Shown here one piece after another: positions 1-8,801 of a DNA stretch of 64,000 nucleotides. The position numbers and the translations under genes were made by a program. Each line of letters begins with the position of its first letter. The stretch's first letter is position 1. This DNA comes from Sphaerimonospora mesophila NBRC 14179 = JCM 3151 (GTDB taxonomy: Bacteria > Actinomycetota > Actinomycetes > Streptosporangiales > Streptosporangiaceae), in the NCBI GenBank assembly GCA_001552515.1, contig BCRI01000020.1:1-64000 (forward strand). Reading direction: 5' to 3'. The notes under the pieces were generated by a model. That model had not been told where the DNA came from. It saw only the letters and a program-made list of their open reading frames with translations, and did no database searches.

Positions 1-1
1 C

Positions 2-1285
2 GATGTGGTCGCCGTGCGGGACGGCGCCCCGCTGCGGCAGCGGCTGCGCGCCGTGCCGCTGCCGGAGGCGTTCGACGTGCCCGCCGGCGCGCTGCCGCGT
101 GGCGGCACCTGCCTGCTCACCGGAGGCCTGGGCGGCCTGGGGCGGACCGTGGCCGAGCACCTGGTGACCGCGCACGGGGTCCGGCTGCTGATCGTCGGGC
201 GCACCCCCGCGGCGTCGCTGGACGCGGAGGCCCGGCGGGAGCTGGAGATCCTGAGCACGGTCGGCGAGGTCATGTACCGGCAGGCCGACGTGGCCGACCC
301 GGAGGCGCTGGCCCGTGAGGTGGCCGGGGCGGAGGCGCGCTGGGGCCGTACGCTCGACCTGGTGCTGCACCTGGCGGGCGCTCCCGTCGCGGCGCAGTGG
401 GAGCGGCTGTCGGAGCACGAGCTGCGGTCGGAGTCCGCGGACTGGCTGGACCGGATGCTGCGGCCCAAGGCCGGCGGCTGCGCGGCCATCGACCGGCTGC
501 TCGCCACCCGGCCCGACACCGCGGTCGTGGTGTTCTCGTCCGTGAACGGAACGTTCGGCGGCACCGGCTTCGGAGCCTACGCAGCGGCGAACGCGGTGCT
601 GGACGGCTGGGCACAGCGCTGGTCCGCGGCCGGGCGGCGGGCGCAGAGCCTGGCCTGGAGCATGTGGGACGGGCCGGGGATGAACCAGGGCAGCCCCCTG
701 GTGGCGGCCGCCCGGCATCGCGGGCTGACCCTGATCGATCCGGCGCTGGGCATGCTGGCGCTGCTCCGCGCCCTGCACGTGGGAGCGGTGCACCTGCTGA
801 TCGGCGCGGATCCGGCGAACGAGCAGATCAAGCCGTTCCTGGCGGCTGACCAGCTGCGTGGTGGCACGATCGCGGTGGCGGTGGTGCCCGAGCCCGGTGC
901 GGACCCGCAGCGGGTGCGGGCGGCGGTGGCGGCCAGGCTCGCCGGCCACGGCATCTTCGCCCGGGTGGCGGTGACCTCGCGGATCGAGCGCGACCGCGGC
1001 GGCGCCCCCGACCCCGCTGCGGTGCTGGCCGTCCTCGGCGCCGACCGTGCCGGCTACGCGGCGCCGGAGGGGCGGCTGGAGGAGATGGTGGCCGGCGTCG
1101 TGGCGGACGTGCTCGGAGTGCCCAGGATCGGCCGGGAGGACTCGTTCTTCGGCCTCGGGCTGGACTCGGTGCGTGCGGTGCAGCTCTCGGAGGCGCTCAG
1201 CGAGCGCCTCGGCGGGCGGGTCGGTGTGGGGTTGGTCTACGAGTCGCCGACGGTGCGCACGCTGGCGGCCGGCATCGCGGGCTGA
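2..1285 (+). CDS. Polyketide synthase C-terminus: ketoreductase and acyl carrier domains (5' truncated)
   Basis: This is the 3' end of a larger PKS or PKS/NRPS gene that starts outside the window. The visible 427 residues hold a ketoreductase domain with the NADPH loop TGGLGGLG, the catalytic Ser in VVFSSVNG and the Tyr in GAYAAAN. A carrier domain follows, with the phosphopantetheine serine in GLGLDSVRAVQ. It ends in the carrier domain with no thioesterase, so the chain must be passed on or released by another protein. The downstream neighbour is convergent, and a hairpin lies between them. The KR and ACP assignment is firm. Reading it as one end of the same cluster as the genes to the right is inference from proximity. 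Confidence 0.85.
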   Translation, partial: DVVAVRDGAPLRQRLRAVPLPEAFDVPAGALPRGGTCLLTGGLGGLGRTVAEHLVTAHGVRLLIVGRTPAASLDAEARRELEILSTVGEVMYRQADVADPEALAREVAGAEARWGRTLDLVLHLAGAPVAAQWERLSEHELRSESADWLDRMLRPKAGGCAAIDRLLATRPDTAVVVFSSVNGTFGGTGFGAYAAANAVLDGWAQRWSAAGRRAQSLAWSMWDGPGMNQGSPLVAAARHRGLTLIDPALGMLALLRALHVGAVHLLIGADPANEQIKPFLAADQLRGGTIAVAVVPEPGADPQRVRAAVAARLAGHGIFARVAVTSRIERDRGGAPDPAAVLAVLGADRAGYAAPEGRLEEMVAGVVADVLGVPRIGREDSFFGLGLDSVRAVQLSEALSERLGGRVGVGLVYESPTVRTLAAGIAG

Positions 1286-1311
1286 ACGCGGCCGGCGCGT
1301 CTCAGACGTGA

Positions 1312-1352
1312 CGTGGTCCTCCCGGACCGGATCTGCGGCCGGAAGGACCACG
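1312..1352. terminator. Hairpin between convergent genes
   Basis: A 9-bp perfect stem (CGTGGTCCT/AGGACCACG) encloses a GC-rich 23-nt loop that can itself pair. It lies between the end of the PKS fragment and the end of the convergent acyltransferase gene, so it could terminate both transcripts. No clear U-tract follows, as is common in actinomycetes. Confidence 0.5.
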
Positions 1353-1368
1353 CTCTCTCACCTGAAGG

Positions 1369-2556
1369 TCAGGTCGCGACGGGTACGTCCTGACGAGGTC
1401 TGGCGGGACGACTCCACCGGCGCATCACGGGCCGTTCCACCAGCGTGTACAGCAGCCAGGCCAGCACCAGGCTGGCGGCGATCGTCAGCCCGGCCAGCGT
1501 GAGCACCATCGGCCACGTCGAGGTCGTCGCCGGATCCCCGCCCCAGGTCGGGGAGGTGCGGCCGATCCAGCCGTAGGCCACGACCAGCCAGTGCACCAGG
1601 TAAAGCGCGTAGGAGATCTCGCCCAGGAACACCATCGTCCGCCCGCCGAACACGCTGCCGCGGCCGACGGCGTCGGCGTTGGCGGCAGCCCCGATCAGGA
1701 GGGCGAGCGGAACGGCCGTGACCACCACGAAGCCGAAACGCAGCGGGACGACGCCCTGCGCGAGCATCGCGATCACCGGAAGGACGATCGCCACCGGCAG
1801 CGGCAGGCGGATCCACCGTCCGTTGATGACGATCTGCGCGACCACCATGCCCAGCACGAACTCCAGCATCCGCGCCGGCGGGAAGAACGTCATGAGCCAC
1901 ACGGGCAGCCAGGGCAGGCCGGTGCCCGGCTGGACCTCCCCGGTGGTCAGCAGCGCGCCGGCCACGAGGGGAACGGCCCAGATCGCGGCGTACGTCAGGG
2001 CGAACGACAACCACAGCCGCCCTGCCCGGATCTTCCGTACCAGCGGCAGCAACAGGGGGAAGGACAGGTAGAAGAGCACCTCGCAGGCCAGCGACCACGT
2101 CGGGGTGTTCGACCACAGGTTGTACTGGAGCTGCTGGTCCGGGATCCACGAGTGCACCAGGAACAGCGTCGTGGTCGTGTCGCGTGCCGACAGGGCATGG
2201 CCGGCGGTCGCCGCGAGCAGACACGCGGCGACGAACGTCACCAGATGGTTCGGGTAGATCTTGAAGAACCGGCGCCGCCAGAACCGGGGCGCGGTGTCCG
2301 TGTCCCTGGCGACCCATGTCAGGACGAATCCGCTCAGAATGAAGAAGAACGACACCCCGACGGCACCGAATCCGTGGAAGAGCCCGATCAGGGGTATCTG
2401 GTCCGGGGCGACCCGCGGCAGCAGGTTGATCCCGATGTGGCAGAGCACGACCATGAACGCCGCGACGAAACGCAACCCGGTCAGGGAGGGCAACCTCTGA
2501 CCGAGGCTCACCTGCGCCGGTGGCGCCGCCGCCTTGTTGAGAGCGGGTTCCTGCAT
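1369..2556 (-). CDS. Membrane acyltransferase 3 family protein
   Basis: This 395-residue integral membrane protein has about ten hydrophobic segments. Its N-terminus reads LPSLTGLRFVAAFMVVLCH, the family hallmark with a likely catalytic His in the first segment. The family (OafA/NolL/Mdm-type) moves acyl groups from a donor such as acyl-CoA onto sugars, antibiotics or lipids at the membrane. The ATG at 2556 has GGAGG eight bases upstream. It is the last gene of the leftward operon with the carrier protein, transketolase and aminotransferase, so it may acylate the product or an intermediate for tailoring or self-protection. That role is inferred only from position. Confidence 0.85.
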   Translation of the reverse strand: MQEPALNKAAAPPAQVSLGQRLPSLTGLRFVAAFMVVLCHIGINLLPRVAPDQIPLIGLFHGFGAVGVSFFFILSGFVLTWVARDTDTAPRFWRRRFFKIYPNHLVTFVAACLLAATAGHALSARDTTTTLFLVHSWIPDQQLQYNLWSNTPTWSLACEVLFYLSFPLLLPLVRKIRAGRLWLSFALTYAAIWAVPLVAGALLTTGEVQPGTGLPWLPVWLMTFFPPARMLEFVLGMVVAQIVINGRWIRLPLPVAIVLPVIAMLAQGVVPLRFGFVVVTAVPLALLIGAAANADAVGRGSVFGGRTMVFLGEISYALYLVHWLVVAYGWIGRTSPTWGGDPATTSTWPMVLTLAGLTIAASLVLAWLLYTLVERPVMRRWSRPARPRQDVPVAT

Positions 2557-2613
2557 CTGACTACCTCCAGCGACCGATGTGGTGACGGGAAAAGCGGGCC
2601 AGGGGCGGCATGC

Positions 2614-2886
2614 TCAGGCACCTCCGGCGGACTCGGTGGTGTCCGGGGCGAGCTCACCGGCCAGTTCGCGGATGACCGTGGACCGGTAGAAGTTCCGTAC
2701 GGGCAGGCGCGTGCCCTGTTCCGCCTCGATCAGGTCGAGCACCTCTATGGCGGTCAGCGAGGTGCCGCCGAGGGCGAAGAAGTCGTCGTCGGGGGACGCC
2801 TCCTGCTTGAGCTTGAGGACTCGCCGGAAAACGCTCTGCACATAACGGATCCGGTCCTCGTCCTGGAACCGGGCCGCGTCGGCCAT
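2614..2886 (-). CDS. Free-standing peptidyl/acyl carrier protein
   Basis: This is a 90-residue single-domain carrier protein. The phosphopantetheine attachment motif is FFALGGTSLTAIE; GGTS is more typical of NRPS PCP domains than of FAS or PKS ACPs. The ATG at 2886 is preferred because GAGG lies eight bases upstream; in-frame ATG 2892 and GTG 2895 are alternatives. It sits between the split transketolase and the membrane acyltransferase on the minus strand. It may hold an acyl or aminoacyl unit for transfer, possibly by the BtrH-like protein at 18315. Which enzyme loads it cannot be told from sequence. Confidence 0.85.
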   Translation of the reverse strand: MADAARFQDEDRIRYVQSVFRRVLKLKQEASPDDDFFALGGTSLTAIEVLDLIEAEQGTRLPVRNFYRSTVIRELAGELAPDTTESAGGA

Positions 2887-2987
2887 CGTCATCACCTCGT
2901 CATCGGGTCACCGGCACCGGGGGCGCCGGTCGGTCGTTGGGTTTCGCGGGCACTGGGGTCCGCCTGTCCTGGCAGTGGGCGGCCGGT

Positions 2988-4007
2988 TCAGGGGGCCCGC
3001 GCGAGAAGCCCTCGTGCGGCGTCCACCACCGCGCCGGTGCTGACGCCATGTGCCTCGAGCGCGGTCCGCTGGTCGGCCACGCGGGTGCCCGGGCGGCCGC
3101 GTACGGCCACCCGGAGCAGCGGCACGGCCAGCTCGGCCGACACCACCTCGGCGACCGCGTCGCCCAGGCCGCCCTGCGGGCGGTGCTCCTCCACGGTCAC
3201 GACTCCCGCGCGGCCGCGGCATCCGGCCAGGAGCCCGTCCCGGTCCACGGGGTGCAGCGTGTGCAGATCCAGGACCTGCGCACCGATCCCGTCGCCGGCC
3301 AGGACCTCGGCCGCCTCGAGCGCGAACAGCAGCGGCAGCGGGCCGGCGGCGACCAGCGTCACGTCCGCTCCTTCGCGTAGCACCCGGGCCCGGCCCAGCA
3401 GCAGGCCGGGCGCCGGACCGGGTGGCGCCGGCGTGGCAGAGCGGCCCAGCCGCAGGTAGCCGGGACCGGGCAGTTCGTGCAACTGGCTGACGGCTGCGCC
3501 GATCTGGCGCGCGTCTCCCGGGACGACGACGGCCAGGTCGGCCAGGACGCGGGTCACCGCCAGGTCCTCCAGGGCGAAGTGGCTGGTGCCGAAATGCGCG
3601 GCGGACACGCCGCCGTGCGTGGCGATCACCCGCACCGGCAGCCGGTTGCCGACCACGTCCAGCTTCAGGAACTCACCCGCGCGCATGGTGGCGAAGGCGG
3701 CCATCGTGTGCACGTACGGGATGAAGCCGCGCCGGGCCAGCCCGGCCGCCACCGTCATCAGGTTGGCCTCGGCGATCCCGACGTTGATGTAACGCTCGGG
3801 GAACCGCTCGCCGAAGGTGTTCTCCAGGCCGCCGGTGTCGGAGTCCAGGCAGATCACCCGCGGGTCGGCGGCGGCCAGTGTCAGCAGCGCCTCGCGGTAG
3901 GCGGCGCGCGGGTCGGGCCCGAGTGCCGCCTGCGTGTCCTGCTCCGCCGCCGGATCGGCCGCGTCGGGCGGGCCGGCGGCGTCCGCGGCGGCCGGGGCGC
4001 GGCTCAC
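2988..4007 (-). CDS. Transketolase, C-terminal (pyrimidine-binding) subunit
   Basis: This 339-residue protein covers the pyrimidine-binding and C-terminal domains of transketolase. VICLDSDTGG lies near residue 50, and the following VGIAEANLMT carries the conserved Glu that activates thiamine diphosphate. The GTG start at 4007 overlaps the stop of the N-terminal subunit gene (GTGA), indicating translational coupling and a 1:1 complex. Split transketolases of this type in AmCP clusters add a two-carbon unit to LysW-bound glutamate semialdehyde. Here the surrounding lysW, lysY and lysZ genes make that the likely role rather than the pentose phosphate pathway. Confidence 0.92.
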   Translation of the reverse strand: MSRAPAAADAAGPPDAADPAAEQDTQAALGPDPRAAYREALLTLAAADPRVICLDSDTGGLENTFGERFPERYINVGIAEANLMTVAAGLARRGFIPYVHTMAAFATMRAGEFLKLDVVGNRLPVRVIATHGGVSAAHFGTSHFALEDLAVTRVLADLAVVVPGDARQIGAAVSQLHELPGPGYLRLGRSATPAPPGPAPGLLLGRARVLREGADVTLVAAGPLPLLFALEAAEVLAGDGIGAQVLDLHTLHPVDRDGLLAGCRGRAGVVTVEEHRPQGGLGDAVAEVVSAELAVPLLRVAVRGRPGTRVADQRTALEAHGVSTGAVVDAARGLLARAP

Positions 4008-4885
4008 GACGCGCCGTCCGTCGCGAGCCGGCCGAGCGCCGCCAGGGCCCGGCGCACCAGAGCCGGCTTGAGCTTGGCGTAGTGCCCGGCCACCCGCCGC
4101 TCCAGGAACGGCACCCCCCGGCCCTTCACCGTCCGGGCGATCACCGCGACCGGACCGGACGGGGACGGCCGCAGGGCCTCGCGCAGCGCGGGCAGGTCGT
4201 GCCCGTCGACGCCGCGCACCTGCCAGCCGAAGGCGGCGAACTTGGCGTCGAGCGGTTCGAGCGCGACGCAGTCCTCGGTGGCGCCGGTGATCTGCAGTCC
4301 GTTGCGGTCCACCGCCGCGACGAGCCCGGGCAGCCCGCGGTGCCCCGCCAGCAGGGCGGCCTCCCAGACGCTGCCCTCCTGCAGCTCGCCGTCGCCCAGC
4401 AGGGTGTAGACGTGCCGGTCGCCGCCGCGCAGTCGCTCGGCCAGCGCGAGCCCCACCGACAGGCCGAGGCCGTGGCCGAGCGAGCCGGTGGCGAAGTCGA
4501 CCCCCGGCAGGTCGTACGGCGGATGCCCGAACAGCCGGCTGCCGGGCCGGGCGTAGCCGTCCAGCTCGTCGGCCGGGATCAGGCCGAGCTGCGCCAGCGC
4601 GCTGTACAGCGCGGGCGCCGCGTGCCCTTTGCTGAGCACGAAGGAGTCGCCGGGGCGCAGCAGCTCGGCGTACAGGACGGCCACCAGGTCGGCACAGGAC
4701 AGGCTGCCGCCGACGTGCGCGCCCTCCGGACCGCCGGCCATCCGGATCACATCCTGGCGGATGCGCTGAGCCATCGAGGCCGCGGACGGTGCGGGGGCAC
4801 GGTCCTTCCGGGCCGGGGAGTCCGTGTCGACGGGCGCGTGCGGCCGGGGCGGGGGATGCGACGGGCCGGTGGTCGCCACCGCCAT
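4004..4885 (-). CDS. Transketolase, N-terminal (thiamine diphosphate-binding) subunit
   Basis: This 293-residue subunit has SKGHAAPALYSAL, GSLGHGLGLSVG and the diphosphate/Mg site GDGELQEGSVWEAA followed by DRN. The ATG at 4885 has GGAAGGAG upstream; a further in-frame start at 4921 lacks such a site. It forms a complete transketolase with the gene it overlaps at 4004-4007. In azinomycin, ficellomycin and vazabitide pathways an equivalent enzyme transfers a C2 ketol group to the AmCP-bound semialdehyde, giving a seven-carbon ketose-like chain for the aminotransferase. The donor (for example a sugar phosphate or hydroxypyruvate) cannot be read from sequence. Confidence 0.92.
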   Translation of the reverse strand: MAVATTGPSHPPPRPHAPVDTDSPARKDRAPAPSAASMAQRIRQDVIRMAGGPEGAHVGGSLSCADLVAVLYAELLRPGDSFVLSKGHAAPALYSALAQLGLIPADELDGYARPGSRLFGHPPYDLPGVDFATGSLGHGLGLSVGLALAERLRGGDRHVYTLLGDGELQEGSVWEAALLAGHRGLPGLVAAVDRNGLQITGATEDCVALEPLDAKFAAFGWQVRGVDGHDLPALREALRPSPSGPVAVIARTVKGRGVPFLERRVAGHYAKLKPALVRRALAALGRLATDGAS

Positions 4886-4930
4886 GTCGGGCTCCTTCCG
4901 GTGGGGGTCGATCCGGGTCACGGGGGCGGG

Positions 4931-6298
4931 TCAGCCGCGGCTCAGCGCCTCGCGCCAGCCGGGGGCCGGGCGGGAGCGGGCCATCCGGCGGATCAGGTCC
5001 AGGTGCCGCCATGCCTTCTCGAAACCGTCGGCGTACCGCCGCAGCAGCGGCCCCGCGGCCGGGTCGAGATGCCGGCGTTGCAGGCACAGCGACCCCTCGA
5101 CGACGGCGACCGTCACCGGGAAGCGCTCGGCCACCTCCTCCAGCGCGACCGGCTCGGACGGCCCGGCCCGCCGGAACGCGGGATGCGCGGGCAGCGGGGC
5201 GACCTGATACTGGGAGACCGGCACGCCCTCGGCACGCAACACCCGGTGCAGGGCGGCCCGCAGACCGGCCCGATGCTCCGGGCCGAGGCCGAGCTCCTCC
5301 GGCTCGGGCATGAGGCGCAGGATGTGCCAGGCGTGGGTCCGCCCGGCCGGGATCCGCGGCACCCGCAGCCCGGGCAGCTGGGCCAGCCGATCCAGAAAGT
5401 CACGGATCCCCGGCTCCCGCAGGCGGGCGTTCTCGTCGAAGCGCGCCAGCTGGGATCGGGTGAACGCGGCGGCCACCGGTGCCATCCGGGCGTTGAGCGC
5501 GGTCCGGTGGGCGATGTAGCCGCGCGCGCCGGTCGGCTCCGACTCGCCGAAGTTGCGCAGCCGGACCAGCTGCTCGCGCAGATCGTCGTCGTCGGTGGTG
5601 ATGAGCCCGCCCTCGCCACAGGTCGGCAAATTCTTGTTGGGATGCAGGCTGAAGCAGCCGGCCGCGCCGAGCCCGCCCACCCGGCGGCCGCCGAGCCGCG
5701 CCCCGTGCGCCTGGGCCGCGTCCTCCACGACCGGTACGCCCAGCCGGTCGGCCAGCTCGCCCAGCGCGGGCATGTCGGCCGGCAGGCCGTGCAGGTGCAC
5801 CGGCAGCAGCGCCGCCGTACGCGGCCCGGCGGCCGCGGCGGCGGCCGCCGGATCCAGGGTGTAGGTGTCCGGTTCCACGTCGGCGAACACGGCGGTGCCG
5901 CCTGCGGCGTACACGGCGTGGGCCGTCGCGTTCATGGTCAGTGCCGGGACGATCACCTCGTCGCCGGGACCGATCCCGCGGCCGCGCAGGGCCAGGTGGA
6001 GGGCGGCGGTGCCGGAGGCGACGGCGACGCAGTGCCGGGTTCCGGTCGCCAGCGCCCATCCCTCCTCCAGCGCGACGACCTCCGTCTCCCCCGCTGTGGC
6101 CGCGTTCAGCTTTCCGCTGCGCAGCACCCGGAGCACGGCCTGCTCGTCCGCCGGGGTGACGATCGGCCAGCGGCCGCCCGGGGTGTCCCTCGGCACGGCC
6201 CGGGGCCCGCCGAGCAGGGCCAGGCCGCTTCCGCCGCCGACGCCGGTCACCGGCGTACGGAGCGTGGCGCGTGCGGGTTCACCCACCGAAGTCTCCAC
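4931..6298 (-). CDS. DegT/DnrJ/EryC1-type PLP aminotransferase
   Basis: This is a fold-type I aminotransferase of the sugar aminotransferase family. The internal aldimine lysine is in FSLHPNKNLPTCGEGG and the PLP-binding Asp region is PVVEDAAQAHGA. It is placed to transaminate the keto group made by the transketolase, giving the second amino group of the diamino-dihydroxy-heptanoate. It is the first gene of the leftward operon. The start is uncertain: GTG 6298 (455 residues) fits the family length and leaves a promoter region upstream. ATG 6352 and ATG 6343 are in frame but lack a visible ribosome site. Confidence 0.9.
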   Translation of the reverse strand: METSVGEPARATLRTPVTGVGGGSGLALLGGPRAVPRDTPGGRWPIVTPADEQAVLRVLRSGKLNAATAGETEVVALEEGWALATGTRHCVAVASGTAALHLALRGRGIGPGDEVIVPALTMNATAHAVYAAGGTAVFADVEPDTYTLDPAAAAAAAGPRTAALLPVHLHGLPADMPALGELADRLGVPVVEDAAQAHGARLGGRRVGGLGAAGCFSLHPNKNLPTCGEGGLITTDDDDLREQLVRLRNFGESEPTGARGYIAHRTALNARMAPVAAAFTRSQLARFDENARLREPGIRDFLDRLAQLPGLRVPRIPAGRTHAWHILRLMPEPEELGLGPEHRAGLRAALHRVLRAEGVPVSQYQVAPLPAHPAFRRAGPSEPVALEEVAERFPVTVAVVEGSLCLQRRHLDPAAGPLLRRYADGFEKAWRHLDLIRRMARSRPAPGWREALSRG

Positions 6299-6659
6299 AC
6301 TGTCGCCCCCGAGACGAGATCCGCCGCGATGTAGACTCTGCATAGTCGTCATCCCGGTGCCGGTGGGCCGGCGGGGCGACGCCGAAGGTGGGGACCACCC
6401 CCGCCGTGGGACCACGTAACTCGCTCATCACCGGCTGAGCCTCCCACCTGATCGCGCCATAAAAGCATGTGAAGCAGCCAAAACCGAGCACTGAGGCAGC
6501 CCCCGACGGGTTGCGATCGCTTCGGCCGTGTCCGCGATCGAGCAATCCCGATCTCTCAGAGTGCGGATTTCTCAGGGGTGTGTTGTCGTTGAAGCATGTG
6601 TTAGTTTCTGCAGTGTTGTGAATATAGACAGTAGTCACGCAATCTGCGGGAGGCAAGCC
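6299..6659. promoter_or_regulatory. Divergent promoter region between aminotransferase and lysW operons
   Basis: This 361-bp non-coding stretch is more AT-rich than its surroundings. It must carry promoters for both directions. A GTAGACTC element lies at 6330-6337 facing the aminotransferase side. TGTTGTGAATATAGACA lies at 6614-6630 about 30 bases before lysW, where AATATAGA could serve as a -10. Similar TGTTGTG/TAGACA strings recur at 16637 and 21038. A ribosome site (GGGAGG) precedes lysW. No regulator gene adjoins, so the controlling protein is unknown. Confidence 0.5.
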
Positions 6660-6839
6660 ATGACTACTGCACTGAGTGCGCAGTGTCCAGAGTGCCAGGG
6701 CACCGTGGTCGGGTCCGATGACCTGCTGGTCGCCGAGATCGTGATCTGCCGGCAGTGCTCGACAGAACTCGAGGTGGTGGCCGTCGATCCCGTGGTGCTT
6801 GCGCTGGCCCCCGAGGTCGAAGAGGACTGGGGTGAGTAG
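6660..6839 (+). CDS. lysW: LysW-type amino-group carrier protein (AmCP)
   Basis: This is a 59-residue acidic protein with four zinc-ligand cysteines, C9-P-E-C12 and C30-R-Q-C33, and the diagnostic C-terminus EEDWGE. In this family the gamma-carboxyl of the terminal Glu is joined to the alpha-amino group of the substrate (glutamate or aminoadipate). This protects it and offers an acidic handle to successive enzymes. The ATG at 6660 has GGGAGG upstream. It leads an operon with matching reductase, kinase and peptidase genes. Combined with transketolase, aminotransferase and sulfotransferase, this points to secondary metabolism rather than lysine or arginine synthesis. The identification is very secure despite the small size. 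Confidence 0.96.
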   Translation: MTTALSAQCPECQGTVVGSDDLLVAEIVICRQCSTELEVVAVDPVVLALAPEVEEDWGE

Positions 6840-6911
6840 CGAAGGGACGACGCCACGCCGTCCCGGACCATCGGCCGACGGCCTGATGGCGGACCACGGA
6901 GGACCGGCCCG

Positions 6912-7892
6912 GTGAAGGTGAGCGTCCTCGGCGCGGCCGGATACACCGGCGGCGAACTGCTGCGGCTGGTGCACGCCCATCCGGAACTGGAGCTGGTGCA
7001 GGCCGTCTCGCGCCGGCACGCGGGCCGGCCGGTGGCGGAGGTGCACCCCAACCTGCATCACCTCGGGCTGACCTTCCACGCCCCGCAGGAGCTGGACCGG
7101 GTGGACACCGCCTTCCTGGCGCTGCCGGCGGGCGCCGCGGCGGAGGTGGAGGCCGGCGTCGTCGAGCGGGCCGGGACGATCGTGGACCTGAGCCCCGACT
7201 TCCGGGGCGGTGCCCTCTCGGCGTCCGGCGGCCCGTACCGGACCGGCCTGCCCGAGTTGTTCGCCGGTGAGCTCGTGAACGCCACCCGGATCAGCGTTCC
7301 CGGCTGTACGGCGACCGCCGCCGTACTGGCCCTGGCTCCCGTGCGGCGGGCCGGGCTGGTGGCCGGGGACGTGGTGGTGGACGCCCGCGCGGGCTCCTCG
7401 GGCTCCGGCGCCGAGCCGGTGCCCGCCTCGCATCACGCCGAGCGCGCGCACGCCTTCCGGGTCTACCGGCCCGCCGGTCACCGGCACGAGGCGGAGATCG
7501 CCGCGCTGGCCGGGGTGCGGGCGCGGATGACCGTGACGGCCGTCCCGGCGGTGCGCGGTGTGCAGGTGATCTGCCACGTCACGCCCCCGCGGCCGGTCAC
7601 CCGCCAGGAGGTGCTGCGGGTGCTGCGGCGCGCGTACCGCGACCTCCCGTTCGTCCGGGTGGTGGCGCGCGGCCGCGGGGTGCACCGGATGCCGGATCCG
7701 CAGTTCCTGTCGGGCAGCAACTTCGTGGACATCGGATGCGCGGTGGACGAGGACGGCGGGCGGATCGTGCTGGTGGCCGCGCTGGACAACCTGGTGAAGG
7801 GGGCCGCCGGCGGTGGAGTGCAGAGCCTGAACGTGGCCATGGGGTTACCGGAGGACGCGGGCCTGGGGTTCCCCGGCCTGCACCCTGCCTGA
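6912..7892 (+). CDS. lysY: LysY/ArgC-like LysW-aminoacyl-phosphate reductase
   Basis: This 326-residue enzyme is homologous to N-acetyl-glutamyl-phosphate reductase. It has the NADP loop GAAGYTGGELLRL at the N-terminus and the catalytic Cys in SVPGCTATAAV. It should reduce the acyl phosphate on the LysW-linked amino acid to the semialdehyde, the acceptor for the transketolase. GTG 6912 follows GGAGG by about eight bases. It lies 72 bases after lysW and 48 before the kinase in one operon. A housekeeping ArgC role is unlikely because argJ, argD and argF are absent nearby. Confidence 0.93.
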   Translation: MKVSVLGAAGYTGGELLRLVHAHPELELVQAVSRRHAGRPVAEVHPNLHHLGLTFHAPQELDRVDTAFLALPAGAAAEVEAGVVERAGTIVDLSPDFRGGALSASGGPYRTGLPELFAGELVNATRISVPGCTATAAVLALAPVRRAGLVAGDVVVDARAGSSGSGAEPVPASHHAERAHAFRVYRPAGHRHEAEIAALAGVRARMTVTAVPAVRGVQVICHVTPPRPVTRQEVLRVLRRAYRDLPFVRVVARGRGVHRMPDPQFLSGSNFVDIGCAVDEDGGRIVLVAALDNLVKGAAGGGVQSLNVAMGLPEDAGLGFPGLHPA

Positions 7893-7940
7893 TCGGAGAG
7901 AGCGGGACGTGACGGCCAGAGACATGAACGTGGCGGAGTC

Positions 7941-8801
7941 GTGAGCGACCCGGCTCAGGCCCCGGTGGGGGACGCGCCGGCCGCCGCCGGCGGGGTGATC
8001 GTCGTCAAGATCGGCGGCGGCGCCGACCCGGGACCGGTGCTCGACGAGGTGGCGGAGCGTGCCGCCGCCGGCCTTCCGACGGTGCTGGTGCACGGCGGCG
8101 GAGCCGCCGCCGACCGGCTGGCCGACCGGCTCGGCGTACGCCGCGAGGTGATCGAGTCCCCGGACGGCACGCACAGCAGGCGCACCTGCCCTGCCATGAT
8201 CACGGTGCTCACCATGGCCCTGCTCGGGCAGGTCAAGCCGCAGCTCATCAGCGGGCTGACGGCGCGCGGCGTGCGGGCGGTGGGCCTGTGCGGCGCCGAC
8301 GGCGCGCTGGTGACCGCGTCACGCAAAACGGCCATCCGGTCGGTGCGGGAGGGGCGGACCGTGCTGATCCGCGACGACCGGTCCGGCCGGATCGAGCACG
8401 TCGATCCCACCCTGGTACGCCTGGCGCTGGAACGGGGGAACGTCCCCGTGGTGTCCCCGCCGGCCGGCGACGCCGCGGGCAACCTGCTGAACGTCGACGC
8501 CGACGAGGTGGCCGCCCGCCTGGCCGCGGCGCTGGACGCATCCGCTCTGGTGCTGCTCACCGACGTGGCCGGGGTCCTGGCCGACCCCGGCGACCCGTCC
8601 AGCCGGATCCCCGAGGTGGGCCCGCACCACCTGACCGGGGACGTCGTACGGGGCCGGATGCGGCACAAGGTGCGAGCGGGGCTGCGGGCCAGCAGGACCG
8701 TCGCCCTGGTGACCATCGCGGCCGCCCACCGCGAGCGGCCGATCCGGCGGGCCCTCGCCGGCGACGGCACCTGGGTGCGCGAGGGAGGACGGCATGGGTG
8801 A
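7941..8801 (+). CDS. lysZ: LysZ/ArgB-like LysW-amino acid kinase
   Basis: This is a 286-residue amino acid kinase family protein. The phosphate loop is VVKIGGG, the substrate loop [11 protein letters not shown], the nucleotide site [10 protein letters not shown] and the late lysine motif [11 protein letters not shown]. It should phosphorylate the side-chain carboxyl of the amino acid carried on LysW, feeding the LysY-like reductase. GTG 7941 has GGAG upstream. Its 3' end overlaps the start of the LysK-like gene by eight bases, showing coupled translation. Confidence 0.93.
   Translation: MSDPAQAPVGDAPAAAGGVIVVKIGGGADPGPVLDEVAERAAAGLPTVLVHGGGAAADRLADRLGVRREVIESPDGTHSRRTCPAMITVLTMALLGQVKPQLISGLTARGVRAVGLCGADGALVTASRKTAIRSVREGRTVLIRDDRSGRIEHVDPTLVRLALERGNVPVVSPPAGDAAGNLLNVDADEVAARLAAALDASALVLLTDVAGVLADPGDPSSRIPEVGPHHLTGDVVRGRMRHKVRAGLRASRTVALVTIAAAHRERPIRRALAGDGTWVREGGRHG

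Noticed and set aside
1591-3459. Long plus-strand open frame of 622 codons across the acyltransferase, carrier protein and transketolase genes
   Set aside because: Its translation is rich in Arg, Gln, His and Gly without domains and mirrors real minus-strand genes; it is a high-GC antisense artefact.
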